A stretch of DNA of 64,000 bases, taken from Vulcanimicrobiota bacterium (GTDB lineage Bacteria; Vulcanimicrobiota; Xenobia; Xenobiales; JADMJV01). The notes under the pieces are model-generated. The model was not told the origin of the DNA and did no database searches. It saw only the letters and a list, made by a program, of their open reading frames with translations. Positions 33,890 through 41,881 of the stretch are shown piece by piece. Every line of letters starts with the position of its first letter. Position 1 is the first letter of the stretch. A program made the position numbers and the translations under genes. Location: positions 1 through 64,000 of the forward strand of contig JAHBVR010000026.1 of NCBI GenBank assembly GCA_019637395.1. The letters are read 5' to 3'.

Positions 33890-33919
33890 ATTTTTAAAGG
33901 AGATGGCCAATAGCCCGGA

Positions 33920-34435
33920 ATGAAGACCAAAGAACTCAGACGGGACTACCTTGATGAGGTAGTAGAGGATTGGCAAAGAGAGAGTCCGGACCTGGACACT
34001 TCGGGCCTGGCCATTTTTGGCCGTATCTTTGCCATTTGGTATCACATGGAAGGTCGCATCGACCGTCTGCTCAAGCAGTTCGGCGTACCCCTCTGGGGCT
34101 TTGACGTGCTTTTCGCTTTGCGCCGGGTAGGCAAACCTTATACGCTCTCGCCTACGCAATTGATGAAAGCGTGTTTTCTGACTTCCGGCGCCATGACCCA
34201 CCGGCTTGATCGGTTAGAAGAGCAGAAATACATCGAGCGGCACCACTCCAAGGACGACCGCCGCAGCGTCGATATCGTTCTCACCCAGACCGGCAAGGAT
34301 CTGGTGGAGAAGGCGCTGCCCGTTCGTCTGGAGCACGGACTGGAGATGCTCTCGCATCTCTCGGCCAACGAGAGCCAGCAGTTGACCAAACTGCTGCGCA
34401 AGGTCCTGGCCAACCTCGAGGACCTGGAAGACTAA
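33920..34435 (+). CDS. MarR-family transcriptional regulator
   Basis: A 171-residue winged-helix repressor/activator. The domain spans ~30-165: 'GVPLWGFDVLFALRRVGKPYTLSPTQLMKACFLTSGAMTHRLDRLEEQKYIERHHSKDDRRSVDIVLT' in consecutive pieces covers helix-turn-helix, recognition helix and the basic wing with the conserved DDRR. MarR dimers sense small phenolic or oxidant ligands. No obvious target gene is coupled; the nearest are the patatin operon upstream (same strand) and the pseudokinase cluster (convergent). ATG 33920 overlaps the stop of a six-codon frame, which I reject as a leader peptide. Confidence 0.9.
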   Translation: MKTKELRRDYLDEVVEDWQRESPDLDTSGLAIFGRIFAIWYHMEGRIDRLLKQFGVPLWGFDVLFALRRVGKPYTLSPTQLMKACFLTSGAMTHRLDRLEEQKYIERHHSKDDRRSVDIVLTQTGKDLVEKALPVRLEHGLEMLSHLSANESQQLTKLLRKVLANLEDLED

Positions 34436-34564
34436 CGCACGGGCCTCGTCTTGCGACGCTTCGGTGCTCATTTGCAACCAGCAAAATCCGCTCCTCAGAG
34501 CACCTTCTCCTTGCATTTGAGCCCACTATCGCCGCAACCCTTCGGTCCTCACGCAGGCGACGGG

Positions 34565-36193
34565 CTAAAAGGCGTCGTCGATTTCTTTGATGGCCGTGGC
34601 CAGACTGGGATAGCGCTGGCCCGGTTCCGAGTGGGCCAGCCAGTAGAACTTTTGGGCCAGCGGACCGAGCTTGCCCACGTAAGGTGCGAAGGCTTTGTTC
34701 GATTCCGCCTGCCCGAGCATGCGGATGTGGACGCGCAGACTGTGGTCGGGATAGCGCCCTCCATAGACGGTCTCGAAAAGTAACCTGCCTAAGACCGCCT
34801 GGTCGGAGGCTTGAGTCGGTTCGGGCTGGTAGAGAACCTCAGGCGCGGAAAAGAATTCGCTGACATGGCCGTCGAGACGTTGCAGCAAGGCGTAGGCCCC
34901 CCGATAGGCATCGCTGCTGAAGTGGCTCAGATGGCAATCGCCGGTGGGTGGCCAGTCGATGTCTTTGAGCGAGAAGCAGCCCGACACCTGCCCTTTGACA
35001 TGGTAGCCGTGCACCTGCTGAAAAACCGGCCGGAGCAAGTTCCAGGCTTGCCAGGGCTCGACGCCGTTACCCGGCAGGCGGGCCCGCAAAGAGGCTGCGT
35101 AGCTGCGATAGAGCAAGAAATGATGGTCGTGGGCGCTCACCAGGTGGCGGGCTTTATCGCCGGCCGTTTCTCGGCGCAGCAGAGTCGCCCACTCCTCACT
35201 GGTGGGCACGGCCAGCACCCGATCGCCCCGGTCCGGTTGGTACTCCGCCTGGGCTTCGTAAAGTCGCACCGGTGAATCGGTGCCTGAAATCAATCGCGTC
35301 AGGCGGTAGCTTTTGACCACCAATCCCATAAATGGGTCTCCCTGATCCGTGCCTTCTCCCCAGACCCAGTTGTAGGTGCAGTAATCGTTGAGGTCGCGCC
35401 GCCGGCTCTCGGGAAAATGCAGCAATTCGACCGCTTTGAGCAGGTGCTGTACGTCCAGAACACCCGACTGGACGCGGGCATAAATCAGGTCAAAGGCTTT
35501 CGGGGAGATCTTTGATGAGAAGGCTTCGGGAGTTTGCAATTGCACCAGGGCTCGGCCCCAGGCATGGTAGCGGACCACCAGACCGGCCCAGCGGCCCGGT
35601 GAAGGATCTTGCAGCCGGTCCAACTCCAGGGCTTCCCAGGCGCAGAAAAAGCGCAGGGCCTCCTCGCTCTTGAGCCGCCTGGAGCGTAGCAGCAGAAAAA
35701 ATTGCTTCATGCCCTGCTCGCGCTGCTCCTGGAGTTGTTGCAGATGGGCATCGTAAAACCAGCGCCGGGCCGCCTCGGCGGCGCTGGCCGGCACCGCTCC
35801 CAGACGTCTCAACAGATTAGGGTACTGCGGTTCGAAACTCAGCACGTTGCGTACCGACTGAATCAAGGCCGGCATTCGGAACGGTTTGAGCAGGTAGTCG
35901 TCGGCCTGCAGGCTGGCGGCCCGCAACGGCGCGTCGATGTCGCTATAGCCGGTCATGATGATGCAGCGAATCTGGGGTTGCAGCTTGCGCACCTGACGCA
36001 GACCCTCGACGCCGTCCACTTCGCCGGCGATGCGCACGTCGCTGATCAACAGGTCAAAGGTCTGTTCTTGAGCTCGGGCCAGCGCTTCGGGGGCTGTCTC
36101 GGCTCCCGTGATGGTGTGGTCAAACTGGCTTAGAATACTTTCCAGCGCCTGGCGAAAGTTGTAGTCGTCCTCGACCAGCAGGATATTGGCCAC
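34565..36193 (-). CDS. Response-regulator receiver fused to a pseudokinase
   Basis: A 542-residue cytoplasmic protein. Residues 1-120 form a complete receiver domain: E8/D9/D10, phospho-acceptor D52 in LLISDVRI, T81, K103 in LLKPF. Residues ~130-290 are a helical linker region of unknown fold. Residues ~296-542 follow the Ser/Thr kinase plan: 'YRLTRLISGTDSPVRLYEA' (glycine loop, weak), 'VHGYHVKGQ' where HRDLKPxN is expected, 'LSHFSS' for DFG, then intact 'SAPEVL', 'SDQAVLGRLLFETVYGGRYP' and a final 'RYPSLATAIKEI'. The catalytic Asp and the DFG Asp are absent, so phosphotransfer is unlikely. It should be switched by phosphorylation at D52 from an unidentified kinase. It lies 42 bases after the J-domain gene. 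Confidence 0.75.
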   Translation of the reverse strand: MANILLVEDDYNFRQALESILSQFDHTITGAETAPEALARAQEQTFDLLISDVRIAGEVDGVEGLRQVRKLQPQIRCIIMTGYSDIDAPLRAASLQADDYLLKPFRMPALIQSVRNVLSFEPQYPNLLRRLGAVPASAAEAARRWFYDAHLQQLQEQREQGMKQFFLLLRSRRLKSEEALRFFCAWEALELDRLQDPSPGRWAGLVVRYHAWGRALVQLQTPEAFSSKISPKAFDLIYARVQSGVLDVQHLLKAVELLHFPESRRRDLNDYCTYNWVWGEGTDQGDPFMGLVVKSYRLTRLISGTDSPVRLYEAQAEYQPDRGDRVLAVPTSEEWATLLRRETAGDKARHLVSAHDHHFLLYRSYAASLRARLPGNGVEPWQAWNLLRPVFQQVHGYHVKGQVSGCFSLKDIDWPPTGDCHLSHFSSDAYRGAYALLQRLDGHVSEFFSAPEVLYQPEPTQASDQAVLGRLLFETVYGGRYPDHSLRVHIRMLGQAESNKAFAPYVGKLGPLAQKFYWLAHSEPGQRYPSLATAIKEIDDAF

Positions 36194-36235
36194 CAGGGGC
36201 CGCTTCCCAGCCGTTTGGGAGCGATCCTGCCCGGT

Positions 36236-36973
36236 CTAGAGCTGGAATTCTTTCAGGACGCTGTCGACTTTGGCCAGCCGCTGCCTTGCCAGTACGATTT
36301 CCAGCTTGAGCTGGGCCACTTGCTGCTCGACCCAGGCACTGTCTTCCAACTGCTGAGCCAGTGAGAAAGGAAAGCTTTGCCGGAGTTGTTGCAAGTCCAG
36401 GCTGAGTTGCTTCAGCCGAGCTTGTAAGCGGGCCAACTCTTCGGGAGATTCCTCGAATTCGTCTTCGGTGACGGCCAGCAGAGTTTCCAGGCGTTCCCAG
36501 TCCCCCCATTGATAGGACTTCTGCACGTCGAACCAGAGTTGCTGTTGCTGCGGCGTCTGCACGGGGTGCAGGTCAGGGTGCAACCGCTTCACCAGCTGGC
36601 GATAAAGACTGCGCATGGCCGCGCTGGTTTCGGCGGAGCGCAGCTTGCGCAGGCGCTGCTCGCTGGCTTCCTGCCTGTCCTTCTGGTCTTGCAGGCGCCG
36701 CCGGTATTGCCATAGTTCCTGATCCAACTGGCGTTCCAGCGCCGCCAGGTCGACGGCCTCGCCGCGCACCAGGCTGGCGCGGCGTAGTTCCAGGCTGCGG
36801 CGAGCGCGGCGCAGATCGAGTCGGATTTGCTCCAATTCGCTCTGATATTTTCCAAGCAGCGATTGAAAACGGGCCTCCAGGTTCGGCCCCTGGACCAGTA
36901 ACAGTTGCTGTTGCTCGAAGAGCAGTTCCGAGAGTTCGCGCCGGACCTGGCGGATTACATCTCTAAGAGCCAC
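36236..36973 (-). CDS. Coiled-coil protein with embedded J-domain core
   Basis: A 245-residue, Leu/Gln/Arg-rich protein that is coiled coil for most of its length (1-110 and ~170-245). Between them, 'AAMRSLYRQLVKRLHPDLHPVQT' followed by 'LWFDVQKSYQWGDWERLETLL' has the J-domain hallmark HPD between helices II and III. J-domains stimulate the ATPase of Hsp70. Here it sits inside a coiled coil rather than at the N-terminus. It overlaps the upstream gene by 19 bases and precedes the receiver-pseudokinase gene. A chaperone link to that degenerate kinase is possible but unproven. Confidence 0.7.
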   Translation of the reverse strand: MALRDVIRQVRRELSELLFEQQQLLLVQGPNLEARFQSLLGKYQSELEQIRLDLRRARRSLELRRASLVRGEAVDLAALERQLDQELWQYRRRLQDQKDRQEASEQRLRKLRSAETSAAMRSLYRQLVKRLHPDLHPVQTPQQQQLWFDVQKSYQWGDWERLETLLAVTEDEFEESPEELARLQARLKQLSLDLQQLRQSFPFSLAQQLEDSAWVEQQVAQLKLEIVLARQRLAKVDSVLKEFQL

Positions 36974-37410
36974 ACCGCTACCTCGCCGGGCGGGCCGTAT
37001 TTGCCGATCAGGTGCTTACCGGCTTCGAGCAGGCGCACCAGAATTTCCAGTCCGGGGTGCTCCAGGCGGCCCAAGGGGGTGCCCCCCTCGGTGACCGCCT
37101 CCAGGAACGGACCGCGCAGGCGCAGTTCCAGGCGGTGACCTTCCGGAACCGCCGCCAGAAAGTCGAGACTGGCCTGCGCTTTGAGCTCGGTCTGCACCAG
37201 GAAAACATCCTGACTGTAGGAGGCCCGCAGGCCTTCGCGATAGGCCGGCAGCAGATTGGGATCGATGGGGGCGGGCAAATTGCTGCTCAAGATTCTTCCG
37301 TCTTTCGTGCAATCTGGTCCGGTGCCTGCCGAAGCGCCGATTCTCAAGACGCCGGTGGCATTCAAGACCCTCATCGTCAAATGTTCATTTCCTGGAAACG
37401 GTTTGTTCAT
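36955..37410 (-). CDS. Unknown protein, first gene of the pseudokinase operon
   Basis: A 151-residue protein without signal peptide or membrane segments. The C-terminal half reads 'LRLRGPFLEAVTEGGTPLGRLE', then 'PGLEILVRLLEAGKHLIGKYGPPGEVAVWLLEM'. That pattern loosely recalls HIRAN-type beta-barrel domains (v.t.G..lG.l...l..ll..g), but I would not assign it. ATG 37410 has GAGGGG upstream; an alternative ATG at 37374 (MRVLNATGV) lacks one. It is divergent from the CHAP-protein gene and starts the unit 36955/36236/34565. Confidence 0.55.
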   Translation of the reverse strand: MNKPFPGNEHLTMRVLNATGVLRIGASAGTGPDCTKDGRILSSNLPAPIDPNLLPAYREGLRASYSQDVFLVQTELKAQASLDFLAAVPEGHRLELRLRGPFLEAVTEGGTPLGRLEHPGLEILVRLLEAGKHLIGKYGPPGEVAVWLLEM

Positions 37411-37483
37411 TCAGGTCCCCTCGGTTGTTAACGGATTGTTGCTAATCTGGTATCTGTAAGCACTATGAAACGAGGCGAAGCAC

Positions 37484-38479
37484 GTGGCGAATATGGCTCC
37501 TATCAACTGGGTGGGCAATGGACTGAGCAGCGGAATCACTTCCGGCGCCAACTATCTGGGCGGCGCCGCCCTGGACCGCCTCAACCTGGGCGTCGGTCTC
37601 AGCGGTCTGGACCCGATGAGCGGCATGAGCAATGGGCTGTCCGTCGATCCGATGCTGCAAATGCTGATGCAAATGTTGATGGGATTAATGGGCAGTTCCT
37701 CGGCGTCCGGCCTGTTGGCCGGCGGTTCCCCGCAGAGTTTGTCCGATATGGTGAACGACCTGGGCGGCGGCTCCGGCGGCGGAGGTGGTTTCTCCGCTGG
37801 TGGCTCCGCCGGAAACGGCGGCTCGGGAGGTGGTGGCGGCTCGGTCAGGGGCGGAGGTAGTGGCGGCGGCAGCTACTCCGGTCCGGTGCCCGAGCGCGGG
37901 CCGGTGGCTCCCGGCACGGCCGCCCTGCTCGATGACGCGGGTAAAATGGTGGGCCTCAACGAGAATTCCAACACCAGGGAAATCATGAAGGTGACCGGGG
38001 AAAGCGGCATCAATCCCGCCACCACTCCCTGGTGCGCCGCCTTCGCCATCAACATGATGAAAGACCATGGAGTGTTGGACACCAAAGGCCTGTCCAATCC
38101 CAACTATTGTCCCACCATCAAGAGCTGGGCGCGGGATAAGGGCATCTGGGGCGAGAGCGGTAAGTATACGCCCAAGCCGGGCGACGCCGTTCTCTTCGAT
38201 TGGGAGGGAGACGGCACTTCTGATCACATCGGCATCGTGGAAGCGGTCAAGAACGGCAAGGTCTACACCATCGAGGGCAACTCCAGCGACAGTGTAAAGC
38301 GCAAGACCTATGCCCTGGGCGATTCCGACATCGATGGCTACGTGGTCAGCAAGGACGCCACCGGTCAGGATAAGGGCGGCCAGGCTCCGGCCCCCAAGAG
38401 CAAACCCGCTGGTGAGGCGCCGGCTCCGAAAGCCAGGGCCCCCATCCCCAAGTCCAAGCCGGCGCCCGCTGAAGCTTGA
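37484..38479 (+). CDS. CHAP-domain amidase/peptidase with Gly-rich linker
   Basis: A 331-residue protein. Residues 1-85 are Met/Leu/Gly-rich and disordered-looking ('LDPMSGMSNGLSVDPMLQML'), ~90-135 a long Gly/Ser linker, ~145-285 a CHAP-like papain-fold domain. The active-site Cys is in 'TTPWCAAFAINMMK', the His in 'SDHIGIVEA', and 'TIEGNSSDS' gives the third polar position. The tail is Pro/Lys/Ala-rich ('APAPKSKPAGEAPAPKA'). CHAP enzymes cut peptidoglycan stem peptides or cross-links. No Sec signal peptide is present, so export, if any, uses another route. GTG start with GAGGCGA upstream. A strong terminator follows at 38509. Confidence 0.8.
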   Translation: MANMAPINWVGNGLSSGITSGANYLGGAALDRLNLGVGLSGLDPMSGMSNGLSVDPMLQMLMQMLMGLMGSSSASGLLAGGSPQSLSDMVNDLGGGSGGGGGFSAGGSAGNGGSGGGGGSVRGGGSGGGSYSGPVPERGPVAPGTAALLDDAGKMVGLNENSNTREIMKVTGESGINPATTPWCAAFAINMMKDHGVLDTKGLSNPNYCPTIKSWARDKGIWGESGKYTPKPGDAVLFDWEGDGTSDHIGIVEAVKNGKVYTIEGNSSDSVKRKTYALGDSDIDGYVVSKDATGQDKGGQAPAPKSKPAGEAPAPKARAPIPKSKPAPAEA

Positions 38480-38508
38480 CTTTGGGACACCCGGAAGTGT
38501 AACCACAT

Positions 38509-38539
38509 AGGCCGTCTCGATTTCGGAGACGGCCTTTTT
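38509..38539 (+). terminator. Rho-independent terminator after the CHAP gene
   Basis: AGGCCGTCTC (38509-38518) pairs with GAGACGGCCT (38526-38535) around a 7-base loop and is followed by TTTTT. It ends the CHAP-protein transcript and separates it from ileS, which starts at 38629. Confidence 0.9.
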
Positions 38540-38628
38540 GACTTTGGGAAGCAGCCTCGGCGCAGCAGGGACCGGAGCAGGCCAACGCGCAAGAAAGCAC
38601 CCAGTAGTTTTTCGAAGGATGTGGTCCC

Positions 38629-41600
38629 ATGTTTGATGCGGTTCAGTCGGGCTTGACGTTTCCGGCGCTGGAGGAGAAGGTGCTGGAGTTCTGGCGGCAG
38701 CAAGGCACGTTCGCTAAGTCGGTCCGGCGCAACGAAGGCAAGCCGACCTACGTTTTTTACGAAGGCCCTCCCACCGCCAACGGCAAGCCCGGTGTGCATC
38801 ACGTCCAGGCCCGCGCCTACAAGGACCTCTTCCCGCGCTATAAGACCATGCGCGGTTTCCACGTGCCGCGCAAAGCCGGCTGGGACTGTCACGGCCTGCC
38901 GGTGGAGATCGAGGTGGAAAAGAAACTGGGCTTCTCCGGCAAAAAAGCTATCGAAGACTACGGCGTCGGCCCCTTCAACGAACAGTGCCGCGAGTCGGTG
39001 ATGGAGTACGAAGGCCTCTGGGAGAAAATGACCGAGCGTATCGGTTACTGGACCGACCTGGATCACGCCTACATGACCATGAGCAACGACTTCGTGGAAT
39101 CGGTGTGGTGGTCGCTCAAGGAACTCTGGAACAAAGAGTTGCTCTATCTGGGCTACAAAGTGGTGCCCTACTGCGCTAAGGATGGCACGCCGCTGTCCTC
39201 GCACGAAGTGGGCCTGGGCTACAAAGACGTGCGCGACCCCTCGATCTTCGTGCGCTTCCCGCTGAAAACTCCGGAGGCATTTGGGGTTCCGGCCGGCGCC
39301 AGCCTGCTGGTCTGGACCACCACTCCCTGGACTCTACCGGGCAACGTGGCCGCCGCCGTCAAAGCCGATCTGGATTATGTGGCCGTGCGCCACGAAGACG
39401 AAGTGCTGGTTCTGGCGGAATCTCTGGTTGCCAAGGTTTTTGATAAACCGGTGGAAATTCTCAGCAAGTTTCCCGGTTCCACGCTTCAGGACCAACCTTA
39501 CCTGGCCCCCTATGACTTCTTTAATGTGGCCGAATGCGCGCATCGAATCGTGATTGCTGACTTTGTCACGGCCGAAGACGGGACCGGCATCGTGCACATC
39601 GCTCCCGCCTTCGGCGCCGACGACCTGCAGGCGGGCCGCCAGCACGGCCTGCCTGTGCTTCACTCCGTCGATTCGACCGGCCATTTTGTTCCAGAAGTCG
39701 GTTTCCTGGCCGGCCAGTGGTTCAAAGACGCCGATCCGCTGGTGATTCGCGAGCTCAAGGAACGAAAATTACTTTTTAAACGGAAAGATTACGAGCATAG
39801 CTATCCACACTGCTGGAGATGTCGCAATCCTTTGATGTATTACGCCACCGACAGCTGGTTCATCGCCAATACCAAGCTCAAAGAACGGCTGATCGAAAAG
39901 AACCAGGAGATCGACTGGCACCCGGCTCACATCAAGAACGGCCGCTATGGGGACTGGCTCAACAATCTGGTCGACTGGGCCCTGAGCCGCACCCGCTATT
40001 GGGGCACGCCGCTGCCCATCTGGATCTGCCAGGCTTGCGACCACAAGGAGTGCATCGGCGGCTACGCCGAGCTGGCCGCCAAAGCCACGAAACCCATCGA
40101 CCTGGCGGGCTTTGACCCGCACCGACCCGGCATCGATGAAGTCGAGCTTGAATGTGAAAAATGCCGGGGGAGCATGCGGCGCGTGCCCGATGTCATCGAC
40201 TGCTGGTACGACTCCGGTTCCATGCCGTTCGCCCAGTTGCACTACCCCTTCGAAAACCAGGAGCTCTTCCAGCAAAGCTTTCCCGGCGACTTCATCTGCG
40301 AGGGCCTGGATCAGACGCGCGGCTGGTTCAACAGCCTGCATCAACTGGGCGTCATGCTGTTTGACTCGATCGCTTACAAGTCAGTCATCTGTCACGGCCT
40401 GGTGCTCGACGGCAATGGCGAGAAAATGTCCAAGTCGCGCGGCAACGTGGTCAACCCCTGGGAGGTCATCGCCGAACAAGGAGCCGACGCCCTGCGCTGG
40501 TACCTCTTTGCCAGCGCCCCGCCGGAAGTCAGCCGGCGGTTTTCCTCCGACCTGGTGGGCGAAGCTTCACGGCGCTACCTGGGTACGCTCTGGAATACCT
40601 ACTCCTTCTTTGTGCTCAACGCCAACTCCAACCAGGTGGATTGGGCCTCCCCGGCCCAGCCCACCGAAATGGACCGCTGGGTCCTGTCCGCCTTGAACCG
40701 GGTGGTCGCTTGCGTGACCACCGCCCTGGATGACTACGATCCCACCGGCGCCGCCCGCGCCCTTCAGGAATTCGTGGACGAGCTTTCCAACTGGTACGTG
40801 CGCCGCAATCGCCGCCGCTTCTGGCAGGGAGAAGCGGCCGCTTTTCAGACGCTTTACCGGTGTTTGCTCACGGTGGTTCAGTTGACCGCTCCCTTCACTC
40901 CTTTCCTGGCTGAGGAACTCTACCAGAACCTGCGCAAGCTCCGTAAAGATCTGCCCGAAAGCGTGCACCTGTGCGACTGGCCCCAGGCCGGCGAGCAGGA
41001 CGAGAAACTGCTCTACGCCATGAATGTGGCTCTGCGCGCCGTCTCGGCCGGACGCTCGGCGCGCACGGCTTCGGCGATTCGTACCCGTCAACCGCTGGCT
41101 TACGCCCTGATGGGCGGCCGCAACGATCAAGATCGGGCCGCCCTGCAGCACTTCGCCGCGGAAATTCAGGACGAACTCAACGTCAAGGAGATCCGGCTGC
41201 TGGGCCCGCGTGAATCTTTCCTGGACTACCAGATTCGCCCCAATCTGCCGCTGCTCGGCAAAAAGCTCGGCAAGCAGCTACCGGCCCTGAAAAGCGCCCT
41301 GGCGGCCGCCAATCCGAAAGAACTGGCCGAGCAGGCTCACGAGCAGGGCAGCCTCAAGTTGACCCTGGCCGACGGTACCGTGCTGGAGCTCAGCGCCGAG
41401 GAACTGCTCATTGAAGCCCGCTCCCCGGCCGGCTACTCCGCCCAGGAAGACCAGGGCCTGGTGGTGGCCCTTTCCACCGAGTTAACCCCGGAGCTCATCG
41501 ATGAAGGCACGGCCCGCGATACCATCCGCCACATCCAGGAGCTGCGCAAGACTCAGCAACTGGAGGTGACCGACCGCATCCACGTCTATCTCTGGCAGCT

Positions 41601-41877
41601 CAGTGCGGGAGTCGAAAGAGCCGTGACCACCCATCGCGATCGGATTTCCCAGGAGGTTCTGGCCGTTTCCCTGGAGATCGGGGAAGTACCCCCCGATTTA
41701 GCCGGCCAACAGGTCCAACTGGGCAAAGATGGAGAAGGCTTTCATATGGCGCTGAAAAAAGCCCAGGCAGGGGGGTCCCAGGGGGAGGCGGCAGCCCCCC
41801 CTGGAAATTCATGCAGGGGGGTCCCAGGGGGAGGCGGCAGCCCCCCCTGGAATTCAGGCGGGGGGGTAGGAGGCTGA
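38629..41877 (+). CDS. ileS: Isoleucyl-tRNA synthetase
   Basis: A 1082-residue class I synthetase that charges tRNA-Ile. The HIGH-type motif is 'PPTANGKPGVHHVQARAYKD', followed by 'GWDCHGLPVEIEVEKKLG', a signature of the longer eukaryote-like (type 2) IleRS group. The CP1 editing domain follows ('LLVWTTTPWTLPGN'). KMSKS is in 'NGEKMSKSRGNVVNPWE', and the helical anticodon domain ends with the usual C-terminal extension. Type 2 enzymes are often naturally insensitive to mupirocin (known for the group; not shown here). The last ~37 residues (from 'KAQAGGSQGEAAAPPG') are encoded by the repeat dimer at 41768-41870 and are not part of the enzyme family. ATG 38629 begins the conserved frame. Confidence 0.95.
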   Translation: MFDAVQSGLTFPALEEKVLEFWRQQGTFAKSVRRNEGKPTYVFYEGPPTANGKPGVHHVQARAYKDLFPRYKTMRGFHVPRKAGWDCHGLPVEIEVEKKLGFSGKKAIEDYGVGPFNEQCRESVMEYEGLWEKMTERIGYWTDLDHAYMTMSNDFVESVWWSLKELWNKELLYLGYKVVPYCAKDGTPLSSHEVGLGYKDVRDPSIFVRFPLKTPEAFGVPAGASLLVWTTTPWTLPGNVAAAVKADLDYVAVRHEDEVLVLAESLVAKVFDKPVEILSKFPGSTLQDQPYLAPYDFFNVAECAHRIVIADFVTAEDGTGIVHIAPAFGADDLQAGRQHGLPVLHSVDSTGHFVPEVGFLAGQWFKDADPLVIRELKERKLLFKRKDYEHSYPHCWRCRNPLMYYATDSWFIANTKLKERLIEKNQEIDWHPAHIKNGRYGDWLNNLVDWALSRTRYWGTPLPIWICQACDHKECIGGYAELAAKATKPIDLAGFDPHRPGIDEVELECEKCRGSMRRVPDVIDCWYDSGSMPFAQLHYPFENQELFQQSFPGDFICEGLDQTRGWFNSLHQLGVMLFDSIAYKSVICHGLVLDGNGEKMSKSRGNVVNPWEVIAEQGADALRWYLFASAPPEVSRRFSSDLVGEASRRYLGTLWNTYSFFVLNANSNQVDWASPAQPTEMDRWVLSALNRVVACVTTALDDYDPTGAARALQEFVDELSNWYVRRNRRRFWQGEAAAFQTLYRCLLTVVQLTAPFTPFLAEELYQNLRKLRKDLPESVHLCDWPQAGEQDEKLLYAMNVALRAVSAGRSARTASAIRTRQPLAYALMGGRNDQDRAALQHFAAEIQDELNVKEIRLLGPRESFLDYQIRPNLPLLGKKLGKQLPALKSALAAANPKELAEQAHEQGSLKLTLADGTVLELSAEELLIEARSPAGYSAQEDQGLVVALSTELTPELIDEGTARDTIRHIQELRKTQQLEVTDRIHVYLWQLSAGVERAVTTHRDRISQEVLAVSLEIGEVPPDLAGQQVQLGKDGEGFHMALKKAQAGGSQGEAAAPPGNSCRGVPGGGGSPPWNSGGGVGG
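41768..41870 (+). repeat. Palindromic repeat dimer inside the ileS 3' end, locus 3 of 3
   Basis: Two nearly identical units (starts 41768 and 41814, period 46 bp) read CAGGGGGGTCCCAGGG, GGAGGCGGCAG, CCCCCCCTGG, AATTCA, and a third begins near 41859. The core equals that of the repeats at 6075-6174 and 14951-15040. Here it lies in frame within ileS. Because 46 is not a multiple of three, the two copies are translated in different frames ('AGGSQGEAAAPPGNS', then 'RGVPGGGGSPPWNS'). The ileS stop follows 5 bases after the array, and the next gene starts at 41882. Confidence 0.85.
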
Positions 41878-41881
41878 TCTT

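Noticed and set aside
33902-33925. Six-codon leader peptide before the MarR gene
   Set aside because: The AGGAG sequence directly abuts the ATG, so no proper ribosome-binding spacing exists, although its stop overlaps the MarR start.
34436-34564. Possible gene or RNA between the MarR and pseudokinase genes
   Set aside because: The 129-base gap has no supported start, no T-run hairpin and no coding bias on either strand.
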